NCBI RefSeq assembly: GCF_002949795.1
Contig: NZ_CP026692.1
Span: 5,688,545-5,752,544 of the forward strand
Source: Nostoc sp. 'Lobaria pulmonaria (5183) cyanobiont'
GTDB lineage: Bacteria > Cyanobacteriota > Cyanobacteriia > Cyanobacteriales > Nostocaceae
DNA: 64,000 nt
Reading direction: 5' to 3'
The position numbers and the translations under genes are program-made. How positions within the stretch are numbered: position 1 is the first letter of the stretch; every line of letters begins with the position of its first letter. Under the pieces are notes generated by a model. It did no database searches and was not told the origin of the DNA. It worked only from the letters and a program-made list of their open reading frames with translations. Positions 1-9,200 of this stretch are shown here, piece by piece.

Positions 1-17
1 TATGATAAGTAATCCTT

Positions 18-196
18 AAGCTGTAGTTAACATAGCTTCTTCTGTGATTATGAATGTTCAATCTGTAGTTAACATAGCTTCTTCTGTGATTATGAATGTT
101 CAATCTGTAGTTAACACAGCTTCTTCTGTAGTTAGGAATGCTCAAGCTGTACTTAACACAACTTCTTTTGTAGTTAGGAATGCTCAAGCTGTAATT
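18..196. repeat. Tandem repeat, 42-bp unit, about 4 copies
   Basis: Four consecutive units of 42 bp plus a partial fifth can be read by eye; each begins near CTGTAGTTAACA and ends near GAATG(T/C)TC. The first two copies are almost identical and later copies diverge. The unit length is a multiple of three, so one frame stays open and gives a 14-residue repeat, but there is no recognisable protein or ribosome binding site. I treat it as non-coding. The array may begin outside the window. Confidence 0.85.
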
Positions 197-251
197 AAAA
201 TTAGAGATAGCCGTTCCCATTACGATGCGGTACAGCTTTATACCGAGGAGT

Positions 252-688
252 GTAGGGTACGGCACTGCACATTGGTGTCAACTTAAAAAGATGTAGAACC
301 TCAAAGTTCACTCGCTGACTGATAAGAAATAAACACAGGATAAAATCATGGCTAATTCATCATTCAACCTGCTGAACCTCTCTGATTTGAATGGCACTAA
401 TGGCTTTGTAATTAACAGCATTGCAGAATATGACTACTCAGGCAACTCAGTCAGCAATGTGGGGGACATCAACAATGATGGCATTGATGACCTGATTATT
501 GAGGGCATCTAATGCCGACTCTAACGGCATCAGTGATGCTGGGCAAAGCTATGTAGTGATTTGGGCGAACCAATGTGGGAAGTGGCGGCAGAGCTGCGAG
601 GAGCCGCATTTCTAGGCAGAGGCTGGAAAGCAGATTTGAAAAGGCTTTTAGCTTAAGTTGACACCAATGGGCAATGCTGTACCCCTAC
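252..688. mobile_element. 437-bp segment bounded by ~35-bp inverted repeats
   Basis: The sequence at 252-286 (GTAGGGTACGGCACTGCACA, continuing to CAACTTAA) recurs as its reverse complement at 653-688 with about three mismatches and one indel. Between the two repeats lies a decayed FG-GAP gene. No transposase is present. It could be a non-autonomous element carrying cargo, or two solo ends of the same insertion sequence in opposite orientation. I do not recognise the family. Confidence 0.55.
348..655 (+). pseudogene. FG-GAP (integrin-alpha-like) repeat protein remnant
   Basis: The ATG at 348 opens a 54-codon frame that ends at the TAA at 510-512. The protein contains a calcium-binding FG-GAP-type loop (VGDINNDGIDDLII). 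Beyond the stop, a shift of frame restores a family-like continuation (SNADSNGISDAGQSYVV), so a base appears to have been lost near 505. A second frame break follows near 563, where the expected glycine-rich stretch is out of frame. The gene is therefore a 5-prime fragment with at least two frameshifts. Intact relatives are large secreted or surface proteins. It lies between inverted repeats. Confidence 0.7.
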
Positions 689-857
689 GGGTGTACTTTA
701 CACAAACGAGAAGCGCTATAAACGCTTTAAATAAATTAAGAGAATTTACTAGTATCTATTTTATAAAAAGTATCATTATTTTTGTGGATTTTGCTGAACC
801 AGAATATATTTTTAATAGGGCATAGTAACTGTAGAAATGTTATAAGTAACGAAATTT

Positions 858-1253
858 ATGTCTTTAAGAAAACGTACATCCCGCGTTCTAGAAAATGCTG
901 AGTTAAGATTTGCTGGACTCAAAGCAATTGATGCCAATCTGGATCTGGGAGAGACTTGTAATTTAAAAATACTGACAGAACTAATTGAGCAATTACGCAG
1001 CAAGTTAGAAGCTCATAATACTGCTCTCAGCACGATTGACTCTTCCAAAGTAGAAATTGAAGAGTTAGAACAAACCTTGGGTGGTTTCTCCGAAAAAATG
1101 CTTATGGGAATCGGCTTTAGATATGGCAAAGATAGCCGCGAATATGAGATGGCTGGTGGAGTTCGCAAAAGTGAACGTATCCGTAAAAGCAGAGCAACTC
1201 GCTTGAAAACTATTGCACAAAAAGCATCTAGCCAAGGCACTCAACCCTTGTAG
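858..1253 (+). CDS. Conserved hypothetical protein, 131 aa, coiled-coil-like
   Basis: A complete 131-codon frame starting at the ATG at 858. The protein is soluble with no signal peptide. Residues about 35-75 are rich in Leu, Glu and Lys in a heptad-like pattern (LTELIEQLRSKLEAHNTAL), suggesting a short coiled coil. The C-terminal third is strongly basic (repeated R, K, S). I do not recognise a named domain. It faces the fra cluster convergently, with about 100 bp between the stops and no obvious terminator there. It is probably a cyanobacterial lineage protein; function unknown. Confidence 0.6.
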   Translation: MSLRKRTSRVLENAELRFAGLKAIDANLDLGETCNLKILTELIEQLRSKLEAHNTALSTIDSSKVEIEELEQTLGGFSEKMLMGIGFRYGKDSREYEMAGGVRKSERIRKSRATRLKTIAQKASSQGTQPL

Positions 1254-1353
1254 ATGTGTAAGCAACACAGTTTGCACAGGCGAGGGAGCAAGGGAGAGAA
1301 TAAAAATTACCTCTTTCTCCTCTGCCCAATGCCCAATGCCCCATGCTCAATGT

Positions 1354-2133
1354 CTAAAATTCGCGTTGTGAAAAGATCAGAATAGCGATCGCTAACAACA
1401 TGGTACTATAAAGTAAGCCGTAACCAGCATTCATAATCAGTGCAGTGGTGTCAGGTAGTGCTTGCAGACCATAAACGGCATCATTTTTCAAATCTAATCG
1501 AGATAAATCTGGCAAGAAAAGAAACAAAGCTTGAGTTAGACGTTCCATACCAGGGTTACGGCTCAGACGACCAAGTTGTACTAAATCTTGAGTAATATTT
1601 CCGATTAAATATACCGCAAAGGTTAAAACAGTCGCTAGCAGAGAAGCAGTAAAAACACCGAAGGTAATAGCTACGGCAGTAATTAATGACAACTGCAAAA
1701 ATAAGAAAATTGCAGCAATTAGAATGCTTGCTGTAGGATGAGGAATATTACCAAATTGCAGAAATAGCAGATAAATGACTGTCATCGTGGCGACAAGCAC
1801 AGCTAGGACTGCGGATAAACCCAAGTATTTGCCGACGATAATTTCGCTGCGACTAACAGGTTTAGCAATTAATACTAAAACAGTGCGTTTTTCAATTTCT
1901 TTATTAATTAGTCCCGTACCAATAAATATCGTAATAATTAACCCGATGGCATTCATCGCCGCCATTCCAAAGTCTAAAAACATTTTATCTTCAGCCGTAG
2001 CTGCAAATTCAGGAAGGACGCGAAAGGCAGTGGCGAGTACTAGCGCATAAAAACCAATAATATATAGGATGCGATCGCGTACCACTTCCTGAAACACATT
2101 CTTTGCCAATACAAAAATTCTGTTAATAGTCAT
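1354..2133 (-). CDS. fraE: FraE, ABC-2-type permease for filament integrity
   Basis: A 259-aa integral membrane protein of the ABC-2 permease class. It has about six hydrophobic segments, and the loop GLINKEIEKRTVLVLIAKPV after the second segment is typical of ABC-2 permeases. It is the third gene of a minus-strand cluster whose first two products match FraC and FraD in length and character, which is the fraC-fraD-fraE order known in Anabaena. In Anabaena, FraC, FraD and FraE keep filaments intact and are needed for septal intercellular transfer and full heterocyst maturation. No ATPase gene is adjacent, as expected for fraE. The gap to fraD is about 90 bp and contains a short T-rich repeat. 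Confidence 0.85.
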   Translation of the reverse strand: MTINRIFVLAKNVFQEVVRDRILYIIGFYALVLATAFRVLPEFAATAEDKMFLDFGMAAMNAIGLIITIFIGTGLINKEIEKRTVLVLIAKPVSRSEIIVGKYLGLSAVLAVLVATMTVIYLLFLQFGNIPHPTASILIAAIFLFLQLSLITAVAITFGVFTASLLATVLTFAVYLIGNITQDLVQLGRLSRNPGMERLTQALFLFLPDLSRLDLKNDAVYGLQALPDTTALIMNAGYGLLYSTMLLAIAILIFSQREF

Positions 2134-2162
2134 TTTTCATTTTTCATTTTTCATTTTTCATT
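2131..2162. repeat. Short tandem repeat, about 9-bp unit, 4 copies
   Basis: The unit CATTTTT is repeated about four times just upstream of the fraE start codon. The tract is probably slippage-prone and separates fraE from fraD in the cluster. Confidence 0.7.
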
Positions 2163-2225
2163 GGGAAGAGGCAGAGGGGAAAGAGGTAATTTTATTATTC
2201 TTCCCCCTACCCCCTGCCCCACTCC

Positions 2226-3233
2226 TCACTGCTGCGGAGGCGGTGAACCAGAAATTAATTTACTGGCGCGATCGCATTCAATTTCTGCAACTGTAATCTT
2301 ATTCTCTGAATTATTGGCTGCTGCAAGTGGTTCAATGCGACAAGATTTTTTTAAGTAATAGCCTCGTGGGTTAGAACTAGGTCCTATCCAAATACTTAAT
2401 AAATCTAATATATATCCTGACTTTGTATTAGCTACACGCGGTTCAACACGCCATAGTTCCTTCTCTTCATATTTATTCAGGTTTTTTTGAATTATTCCCC
2501 TACCCAAATTTCCTACCTGTTGTTTCGCATCTAGCAACCATTTTTCTACTTCTGACCAAGGTCTTTTTGCTATTTGTTCTACTACCATTGGTTGAAGTTT
2601 TTCTAGAATTACAACGCCGTTTTGGGGAATTTTTACTAATTCTTCTGTTCGGGGAACAAAGGTACTATGTTTAAAAGTATCTGCCTGCAAACTGGGATAT
2701 TGTCGTAACCAATTATCCATCACAAAGTGAAACTGAATCCAGCAACTTAGCAGCATACTACTAGCAACTAAAATTATAATTCTTTGGCGGTCTTCTGGCT
2801 TAGGAATGCGAGCTTTTGCATCGGTATCATTTCCTTCAATAAACTCTGGTATTGCCGTAATTAATGCTGAAATTGTCGGCCAAAAAACGATGGTTCTGGG
2901 TGTAATTACATCTTGTTGATCTCCAAATGCAAAAACACTCACTAAGAATCCGGTGATTACTGCCCCGACTGGCATAAAAGTACCAGGAACCCTCAAAGGA
3001 TCTTCAGTTGTATACCAAGCTGTACCAGCAATTAAAAATAACCAACCGAAAAAAGCAATTATATCTTTGATATAACCTGTGGCACAATATGAAAGTACCC
3101 AAGAAAAAATACTTAAATAAATAAATGTCTGCCAAGAATAAGCTTTGGGTGGAACTAATATTTTTCTAATTCCTGCATAAAGCCCTTCAGCAAATTTAAA
3201 AACCCCAAAGACATCTTTTAGTAGTGTATTCAT
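2226..3233 (-). CDS. fraD: FraD, septal junction protein
   Basis: A 335-aa protein with roughly five hydrophobic segments in residues about 35-190, followed by a soluble periplasmic-type region. The C-terminal half contains a charged helical stretch (residues about 215-270). Its length and layout match Anabaena FraD (about 343 aa), which localises to the intercellular septum and is part of the septal junction plug. It lies second in the minus-strand fraC-fraD-fraE cluster, about 60 bp after fraC. The assignment rests on gene order plus length and topology; I recalled the family rather than aligning it. Confidence 0.85.
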   Translation of the reverse strand: MNTLLKDVFGVFKFAEGLYAGIRKILVPPKAYSWQTFIYLSIFSWVLSYCATGYIKDIIAFFGWLFLIAGTAWYTTEDPLRVPGTFMPVGAVITGFLVSVFAFGDQQDVITPRTIVFWPTISALITAIPEFIEGNDTDAKARIPKPEDRQRIIILVASSMLLSCWIQFHFVMDNWLRQYPSLQADTFKHSTFVPRTEELVKIPQNGVVILEKLQPMVVEQIAKRPWSEVEKWLLDAKQQVGNLGRGIIQKNLNKYEEKELWRVEPRVANTKSGYILDLLSIWIGPSSNPRGYYLKKSCRIEPLAAANNSENKITVAEIECDRASKLISGSPPPQQ

Positions 3234-3292
3234 ATTCCTCCCTCAACCAGATAAATCAATAATTTTTTCTAAATTAAACAAGTAATTTTTTG

Positions 3293-3832
3293 CTATTTTG
3301 AACGAAATAATAAAATAATGGTTATGGCACTATAGCTCAGAGAATTTGCTATTAGTATAGTAGTAACTAAATTAGTATTTTGGAAATTCAAGGTGGTAAA
3401 ACGACGCCGTTGCAGCCGCTGAGATGTTTGAGGTTCCTCTTCTTTTTTAGTAAATGATTCATTTAATGAGAATAGCAAAACCCTTAAAATAAAAAATTTC
3501 ATCAAAAACGTAGTAAAAAAAATTATACAAGCAGTTAAAATAATTAAAGTCTGTGTATTCGACGATTTAAAGTTATTAAAAAGCATATAGTTAATTAATT
3601 CTGATTTCACCTGTATCGGCAACAGTGGTTCTGATACAAAAAATATGAGCCAACCAATTACACTGGAAAACAGATTGATAGAAATTGCATAAAAAGTACT
3701 GGTTTTTTTGTCAAATTTTAGTCGAGAATGCAAAACATAAGCTTCGATGGGGATGGCAATCAGTACAAATAAAAAGTCAAACAGAAATCCACCAATGGGA
3801 AAAATCCTGGGAAGCATCCAATTGTCAGGCAT
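3293..3832 (-). CDS. fraC: FraC, filament integrity protein
   Basis: A 179-aa membrane protein, the same length as Anabaena FraC, with three to four hydrophobic segments (residues about 13-33, 47-67, 94-117 and 153-174) and a basic, glutamate-rich linker near residues 125-145. It is the first gene of the fraC-fraD-fraE cluster. Known role: septal protein required for filament integrity and cell-to-cell transfer. No clear NtcA site (GTA-N8-TAC) was found in the 230 bp upstream. Confidence 0.85.
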   Translation of the reverse strand: MPDNWMLPRIFPIGGFLFDFLFVLIAIPIEAYVLHSRLKFDKKTSTFYAISINLFSSVIGWLIFFVSEPLLPIQVKSELINYMLFNNFKSSNTQTLIILTACIIFFTTFLMKFFILRVLLFSLNESFTKKEEEPQTSQRLQRRRFTTLNFQNTNLVTTILIANSLSYSAITIILLFRSK

Positions 3833-4069
3833 AAATGGTTAAGGGTAAGGGTTAACTGTAGTGAGTATAACTGGGATAGTAAGGGTGATGGGGGAAATTA
3901 TCCCATTGTTCTTGTCCTTTACTATGCGGGTGTGCCAGTATTCCTCTATTGATATTGTTAATAGATCGAACTGACCCTTGTACAGACACGTTAGAGGGGC
4001 AGTTTCTAAGATGAGAGTACAAGAGGTTAGGTAAGATTAAAGACTGCCATAGTTATAACTTTTTGAGAG

Positions 4070-5206
4070 ATGACAAGGAACGGTATTGGTATTCGGACAG
4101 CGCAAGCGCGTCAAGAACGGCTTATTGGTCAAATTCACGTCTACGATGGTCTGGGTAAAGGTAAATCTCAAGCGGCTTTGGGGGTGGTTTTGCGCTCCAT
4201 TGGCTTGGGAATAAATACGCCTAGCAATTCTAATCGTGTTTTACTGCTGCGGTTTTTAAAAGGGCCAGAACGTGATTATGATGAAGATGGCGCGATCGCA
4301 GCTTTACAACGCGGGTTTCCCCATTTAATTGACCAGGTTCGTACCGGGAGAGCCGAATTTTTTGGGCATGAGGAAATTACCACCTTTGACCGAGATGAAG
4401 CAATGCGGGGTTGGGATGTCGCTAAAGGTGCGATCGCTAGTGGTTTATATTCAGTCGTCGTTTTGGATGAAATTAACCCCGTTCTGGATTTAGGTTTGCT
4501 ACCAGTGGATGAAGTAGTAAAGACATTAAAATCCAAACCCCAGGAGTTGGAAATCATTGCTACCGGACGCGCCGCACCCCAAAAGTTGCTCGATATTGCA
4601 GATTTACACTCAGAAATGAAACCTCATCACCACCCAACAGCCAAAGCCCTGTTCCTGGAAGGGATTGAAATTTATACTGGTGCTGGTAAAGGCAAGTCTA
4701 CTAGCGCTTTGGGCAAAGCCTTACAAGCAATTGGTAGGGGAATTAATCATCCAGGGTCTACCCGTGTGTTGATTATGCAATGGCTTAAAGGTGGTAGCGG
4801 CTACACAGAAGACGCAGCGATCGCCGCTTTGCAACAGTCATATCCAGAAGTGGTGGATCATCAGCGTTGCGGTGGAGATGCGATCGTCTGGCGAAATTCC
4901 CGACAAGAATTAGACTACGTAGAAGCCGAACGAGGTTGGGAAATTGCCAAAGTTGCGATCGCCTCTGGATTGTATAAAACTATTATTCTCGATGAACTCA
5001 ATCCCACCGTTGACTTAGAACTACTCCCCGTTGAACCCATTGTCCAGGCTTTACTCCGCAAACCCCGCGATACCGAAATTATTATCACTGGCCGCTGCCA
5101 AAATCCACCCGCGTACTTTGATTTGGCTAGCATCCACTCAGAGGTTTATTGCCACAAACACTATGCTAATCAAGGTGTAGAACTTAAACGAGGTGTAGAT
5201 TTTTAA
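4070..5206 (+). CDS. Tandem corrinoid adenosyltransferase (CobA/CobO-like) protein
   Basis: The 378-aa product consists of two homologous halves, each a CobA/BtuR/CobO-type ATP:corrinoid adenosyltransferase-like P-loop domain. Half one has the Walker A-like motif GLGKGKSQAALG (about residue 28) and half two has GAGKGKSTSALG (about residue 205). Both halves carry VVLDEINP / IILDELNP Walker B-like motifs and a TGR motif near the end. The family transfers adenosine from ATP to cob(I)alamin or cobyrinic acid diamide; single-domain members are about 190-200 aa, so this is a duplication-fusion. Divergent residues in the halves may mean that one is regulatory. It is monocistronic in the plus direction, convergent with the response regulator gene. 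Confidence 0.8.
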   Translation: MTRNGIGIRTAQARQERLIGQIHVYDGLGKGKSQAALGVVLRSIGLGINTPSNSNRVLLLRFLKGPERDYDEDGAIAALQRGFPHLIDQVRTGRAEFFGHEEITTFDRDEAMRGWDVAKGAIASGLYSVVVLDEINPVLDLGLLPVDEVVKTLKSKPQELEIIATGRAAPQKLLDIADLHSEMKPHHHPTAKALFLEGIEIYTGAGKGKSTSALGKALQAIGRGINHPGSTRVLIMQWLKGGSGYTEDAAIAALQQSYPEVVDHQRCGGDAIVWRNSRQELDYVEAERGWEIAKVAIASGLYKTIILDELNPTVDLELLPVEPIVQALLRKPRDTEIIITGRCQNPPAYFDLASIHSEVYCHKHYANQGVELKRGVDF

Positions 5207-5255
5207 ATGGGGAATGGGGAATGGGGCATTGGGCAGATAACTGAATGTTGACAGA

Positions 5256-6224
5256 TTAGCGAGAATTTTTACTTTTGGGTAGTAGAATATTTTGCACAAA
5301 GCGATCGCGTCCTGCTGCCTTTGCTTCATATAATGCCCGATCCGCTGCGGCAATTATTTCTTCTAAGTTAGAATCTGGCTGAGGAATTTCTGTCGTAAAG
5401 CCGACACTAATAGTTACGTAAGAACCAACTTGGGAATTTTGATGAGGAATTGCTAGTGCTCGGACAGCATGACAAATTATGTCGGCAACATGAGTCGCCC
5501 CCTTGGTGTCTGTGTTAGGTAAAATCACAGCAAATTCTTCCCCACCATAACGGGCAACTAAATCTCCGGGACGTTTAATAATATCTTGGAAAGCTTGAGC
5601 AATTTTTTGAAGACAGCGATCGCCTACCCGATGACCATAGGTATCATTATATAGTTTGAAGAAATCAACATCGCAAAGAATTAGAGAAAGCGGACGTTGC
5701 TCGCGTTTTAGGCGCTGCCACACTTGATAAAAATACTCTTCAAACCGTCGGCGATTAGCTACTTGAGTTAATCCATCGATAGTAACTAATCGCAGCAATT
5801 CCAGATTCTTGGCTTCCAGTTCTCGCTGTAACTGAGATTGCTGAATCAAGCGTTTTACCCGTTGTCGCAAAACTGGCCAGTGAATCGGTTTGGTAACAAA
5901 ATCTATTGCTCCCACTGCAAATGCACGGTCAACTGTCTCTTGATCATTAAGTCCCGTAATCATTAAAACTGGAGTGTGCTTGTTACAATCTAGAAGCTCC
6001 AACTGAGTGCAACACTCGAATCCATCCATATCCGGCATTATGGCATCAAGGAGTACTATATGAGGGTGCAGTTGCTCGAAAAGATTTATTGCCTCTATGC
6101 CATTTTCAGCTTCCGCTATTTGATAGCCTTCCCGCTCTAAGCAATTCCGCAGTATCAGGCGAATAAAAGGATCATCATCAACAATTAAAACTAAAGATTG
6201 GCTTTCTTCAGCAGTGGCTTTCAT
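5256..6224 (-). CDS. Response regulator with GGDEF diguanylate cyclase domain
   Basis: 322 aa. The N-terminal receiver domain (residues about 11-125) has the acidic pocket (VDDDP), the phospho-acceptor aspartate in VLLDAIMPDMDG, and a threonine and lysine in place (ITG; TKP). A short coiled linker leads to a GGDEF domain with the active-site signature GGEEF. An RxxD inhibitory I-site (RPGD) sits exactly five residues before it, so an active, product-inhibited c-di-GMP synthase is predicted. The start overlaps the stop of the upstream hybrid kinase by 4 bp (ATGA type), implying translational coupling and a shared signalling pathway. The architecture resembles PleD/WspR-like regulators. Confidence 0.92.
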   Translation of the reverse strand: MKATAEESQSLVLIVDDDPFIRLILRNCLEREGYQIAEAENGIEAINLFEQLHPHIVLLDAIMPDMDGFECCTQLELLDCNKHTPVLMITGLNDQETVDRAFAVGAIDFVTKPIHWPVLRQRVKRLIQQSQLQRELEAKNLELLRLVTIDGLTQVANRRRFEEYFYQVWQRLKREQRPLSLILCDVDFFKLYNDTYGHRVGDRCLQKIAQAFQDIIKRPGDLVARYGGEEFAVILPNTDTKGATHVADIICHAVRALAIPHQNSQVGSYVTISVGFTTEIPQPDSNLEEIIAAADRALYEAKAAGRDRFVQNILLPKSKNSR

Positions 6225-9200
6225 GGTGCTTCCTTCGCAAGTTCTTTTTCTAAGGCTGTTTTAACTTGTTCATATTCCTGATACAGTAGTGAAAGTAATT
6301 CTAGATTGTTTTCTAAGTTACTCCTGCGTGCCTGTACTTCTAGCAGCTTGCAAAGGTGAGCTAGGGCGATCGCTCCAACAGAAGCACTGCTGGACTTGAG
6401 TTTGTGCGCTGTCTTCCATATAGTCTGGATATCCTGACTTGCGATCGCTGTGCTGATATGTTGCACTAATTTGGCTGTTTCTGTAAGATAACACTCAATT
6501 AGTTCCGCAAATGCCACACGATCTCCTCCGACCATAAGCTGCAAGGATTGGAGGATTTTGGCATCAATTTTGGCGCTTTTTAATATCTGGTTTTGCCCTG
6601 ACTGTAAGATATTTGGCGAAGGTTGCAATTCTGGGCGCATCACTTCCCTTTGTTGTTCGATGGAAGTGAATTCAAAATTTCTTTGGGGTAGACATTTGCT
6701 GAGTGCCTGAGCTAACTCTTGCAGCTGAATGGGTTTGCTAATGTAGTCATCCATACCAGCAGCAAGACAAACTTGGCGATCGCCCCGCATGGCATTGGCA
6801 GTTATGGCGATAATATGGGGACGAAAACCCACCCCCCATTCTTGACAGATTCTCCGAGTTGCTTCTAACCCATCCATTTTGGGCATGTGGACATCCATCA
6901 ACACTACGTCGAATGGCTGTTTTTGCAGAGCTTCAATCGCTTCTAGCCCATTAGTTACAACATCTGCCCCATAACCTATTTTTTGTAGCATCAGTAGGGC
7001 AACTTTCTGATTAACAACCGTGTCCTCTGCCAGAAGAATCCGCAGTGGTAGTCGATGGCCCAAATGCCGATCGACCAAGGTAAAATCAGAAATACTGGCT
7101 AGAATCGGCTGATTTCCCAAAACACGAGTAATAACATCGAAGAGTTGAGGGTGTTTGATCGGTTTACTCAAAGAAGTAGCAAACTGGACATCATTAAAGT
7201 CAGAAGAAGTTTCTACTTTCGCTAAAGAGGTCATAATCACCAAAGGCAAATTTTGACAATTAGATTGCTTGCGGATTTGACGAGCTAGGGTTATGCCATT
7301 CATTTCTGGCATCTGCATATCTAAAATAGCAATATCAAACTGCGTTCCCTGAGCAAGTTTAACTAAAGCTTCTTTTCCAGATTTGGCAGCATAAGTTTCC
7401 ATCTTCCAAGACTCTGCTTGCAAGCTGAGAATTTGGCAATTGGTGAGATTGTCATCTACAATCAATAGTCGCTTGGAGGTAAGCAGCGATCGCGAAGTGC
7501 TTAATTCAGCTTGTTCTGACTGAGCAGCTACTTTGGTAATAATGGTGAAGTAAAATGTTGAACCTAGTGAAGAGTCAAGAAATGATAATAATTTTCCATT
7601 ATCCCATCTAGGGCTAGGATTGCCACCAATAAATCCCTGGCTTTCTACCCAAAGAGTGCCGCCCATCATCTTACTGAGCCGCTTACTAATTGCCAGTCCT
7701 AGCCCTGTGCCACCATATCGTCGAGTCATGGAGACATCAGCCTGAGTGAAGGGTTGAAATAATCGCTCTATTTTCTCTGGTGCAATGCCAATACCTGTAT
7801 CTTTAATCGCAAATAGAATTTCGTAGAGAAGTTGCTCTTTTTCAACAGGTATCGGGGATTGGGAAGAAGTTTTTTTATTCAACTCAAGAGTCTCCAGTTC
7901 AACAGAGAGTAAAACTTCTCCGGTTTCCGTAAACTTGATAGCATTGTTGAGAAGATTCATCAAGACTTGGCGCAGACGAGTCAAATCACCGACGATCTGA
8001 ATGGGAACTTGGGGCTGGATCAGATAAATTAGTTCGATATCCTTTTGGGCAGCTTTCGGAGCTAAAAAGGAAATAGCCTCCTCCACACAAGCTCTCAAAT
8101 CAAAAGGCTGTTCTTCTAATTCCAGTTTGCCCGACTCAATTTTGGAGAAATCCAGAATATCGTTGATGATGGTGAGTAAAGTATCTCCGCTACTGTGAAC
8201 TGTTTGCACAAAGTCTTGCTGTTGAGGTGTGAGATCGGTATCCAGCAGTAAACTTGTCATAGCAATCACAGCATTCATTGGAGTCCGAATTTCGTGGCTC
8301 ATCATCGCCAAAAACTCACTTTTTGCCCGATTTGCAGCTTCTGCTTGACGTTTTGCCCGCTCCAAGGCAAAATTTTTCAAGGTAAGTTCTTCACGTTGGC
8401 GCGTTTCTTGTTCCAGTAAGTGAGCTTGTGCTAGAGCAATGCCTAGTTGAGCCGCCACAGCTTCTAGTAATTCGATTTCGTCTTGTGTCCACTGGCGAAA
8501 ATAGCTACACTGATGTAAGCCGATCGCACCATTGGGTTCTCCTTGATAAGAAGTGCGGATTGACAGCATAGATTTCAGCCCAATTTCTCGGCAGATAGAT
8601 TCAGCCGCCTGGAGTAAAGGATCAACGTACACATTTGGAGAAGCGATCGCACTTTCTTGGCTCATCATCTGCTCGGCATGGGGATTGTTAGTCATGGGAA
8701 CTTCCAATTTCAGCATGGAGCAGTAACCAGGGATTGTATTATACTCTGCTACTAAGGGAATTCGGGGTGTGGGGTGACTAATGTAAGAGTGGATCAGACA
8801 ACGATCGGCTGCAAATGTTTGTCCAATTTGGGTAGCAGCCGTCTCAAAAATTTTGCTAGTATCAAGACTTTGACGAATTTCCTGAGTAATTTGTTCAAGT
8901 AGTAAAGTGCGATCTAATTGCCGTTGCAGTGCCTCTTTAGCTCGTTTATTTTCGGTAATGTCGTGATTGATGCCGACAGTAGCAACAGTTTCCCCTTGTT
9001 CATCCTGTAGAGCGACTACGGTTGTTTCGCAAATTCCCTCACTGCCATCTTTGCGAATAAAGTGTATTTCCCCTGACCAGCGTCCTTGCTGGTTGACTGT
9101 TTTCAAAATGTTGCCGCTTAATGTTGCGGCTACTTCCGGCTGATGCAAAATACTCGGATGTTTAGCCAAAATCTCGGCTTTGGTATAGCCAAACATACTT

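Noticed and set aside
44..286. 80-aa frame over the 42-bp repeats
   Set aside because: It is a by-product of a repeat unit divisible by three; no ribosome binding site or domain.
3833..4069. NtcA site search upstream of fraC
   Set aside because: Only weak partial matches to GTA-N8-TAC were found.
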